From contig CAVZDP010000009.1 in assembly GCA_963774075.1 (NCBI GenBank), positions 1 to 64,000 of the forward strand: a DNA stretch of 64,000 nucleotides, given 5' to 3'. The DNA is from JBBQNR01 sp963774075. GTDB taxonomy: Bacteria; Actinomycetota; Thermoleophilia; Solirubrobacterales; JBBDJG01. Each line of letters starts with the position of its first letter. Within the stretch, counting starts at the first letter, position 1. The notes beneath the pieces were generated by a model. That model had not been told where the DNA came from. It did not search any database and worked only from the letters and a program-made list of their open reading frames with translations. Made by a program: the position numbers and the translations under genes. Shown here one piece after another: positions 63,877-64,000 of this stretch.

Positions 63877-64000
63877 ATGCGCGCCGGCTCCCCGCTGGTC
63901 TGCCTGGGCGAGACGCTCGTCGACCTCGTGTCCGAGCGGCCGGTCGCGAGCCTGACGTCCGCGAGCGCCTTCACGCCCCGCTTCGGTGGCTCGCAGGCGA
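63877..64000 (+). CDS. PfkB-family carbohydrate kinase (5' part, cut by window end)
   Basis: The first 41 residues of a ribokinase-family kinase: VCLGETLVDLVSERP, then FTPRFGGSQA, the usual N-terminal sugar-binding GE-x-L-x-D and GG-x pattern of fructokinases. The ATG at 63877 has GGGAGACGAAG upstream; an in-frame ATG at 63847 is possible. The catalytic half lies beyond the window. It is a fructokinase or 2-keto-3-deoxygluconate kinase by resemblance only. Confidence 0.8.
   Translation, partial: MRAGSPLVCLGETLVDLVSERPVASLTSASAFTPRFGGSQA

Overview
The window is high-GC, densely coded DNA of an actinobacterial type. Short intergenic gaps, GTG/TTG starts, strong GGAGG ribosome-binding sites, a DUF2630-like gene, many NTF2/SnoaL-like genes and secreted CHRD and nidogen-like proteins suggest a soil member of the Thermoleophilia/Solirubrobacterales or a relative. 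That placement is inferred from gene style, not from a marker gene. No rRNA or CRISPR array is seen.

Layout. 0.2-3 kb: a signalling cassette with a receiver-like protein lacking its phospho-Asp segment, an H-NOX haem NO sensor and a GAF-GGDEF-HD-GYP c-di-GMP enzyme. 3.1-5.9 kb: a P2A-type cation ATPase. 6.1-6.9 kb: gene debris with a tRNA 3'-end-like fragment. 7-15 kb: FAD oxidoreductase, methyltransferase, DHA2-type MFS exporter, MMPL protein (its reading frame runs antisense into the next gene) and a DrrAB-like ABC exporter. 15-19 kb: YdeI-like protein, quinone oxidoreductase and an NhaA-DsbA fusion. 19-28 kb: small stress and hydrolase genes (NTF2-like, CHRD, three alpha/beta hydrolases, DUF2294, OsmC, SRAP, GNAT/rhodanese pair).

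27.8-31.6 kb: a complete OpuC/ProU-type osmolyte ABC operon. 31.7-38.3 kb: surface and secretion genes, namely a nidogen-domain protein and two divergent paralogues of a secreted beta-solenoid-like protein that bracket an SDR pair and a PadR-NTF2 operon with a clear palindromic operator. 38.5-43.5 kb: a four-gene operon (carotenoid oxygenase, two thiolase-fold proteins, acyl-CoA dehydrogenase) that could cleave and then degrade an apocarotenoid-like substrate. 44-48 kb: sigma-70 factor, GST, tRNA-Gly(TCC), PfkB kinase, PHP phosphatase and tRNA-Pro(GGG).

48.2-49.9 kb: an IS110-family element with a long 5' non-coding end. 49.9-53 kb: decayed gene fragments, an NTF2-like gene, a lactonase-like MBL protein and a membrane protein. 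53-64 kb: epimerase, NTF2, VOC, a receiver/thioredoxin-reductase fusion, an HSL-type esterase, a lipoprotein, pyruvate kinase coupled to a cytochrome P450, a four-PAS EAL protein and a PfkB kinase cut by the window edge.

Points most worth a second look: the H-NOX/c-di-GMP cassette, the secreted beta-solenoid paralogues, the carotenoid-oxygenase/thiolase operon, two genes whose expected start codon is CTG, and the putative bridge-RNA end of the IS110 element.
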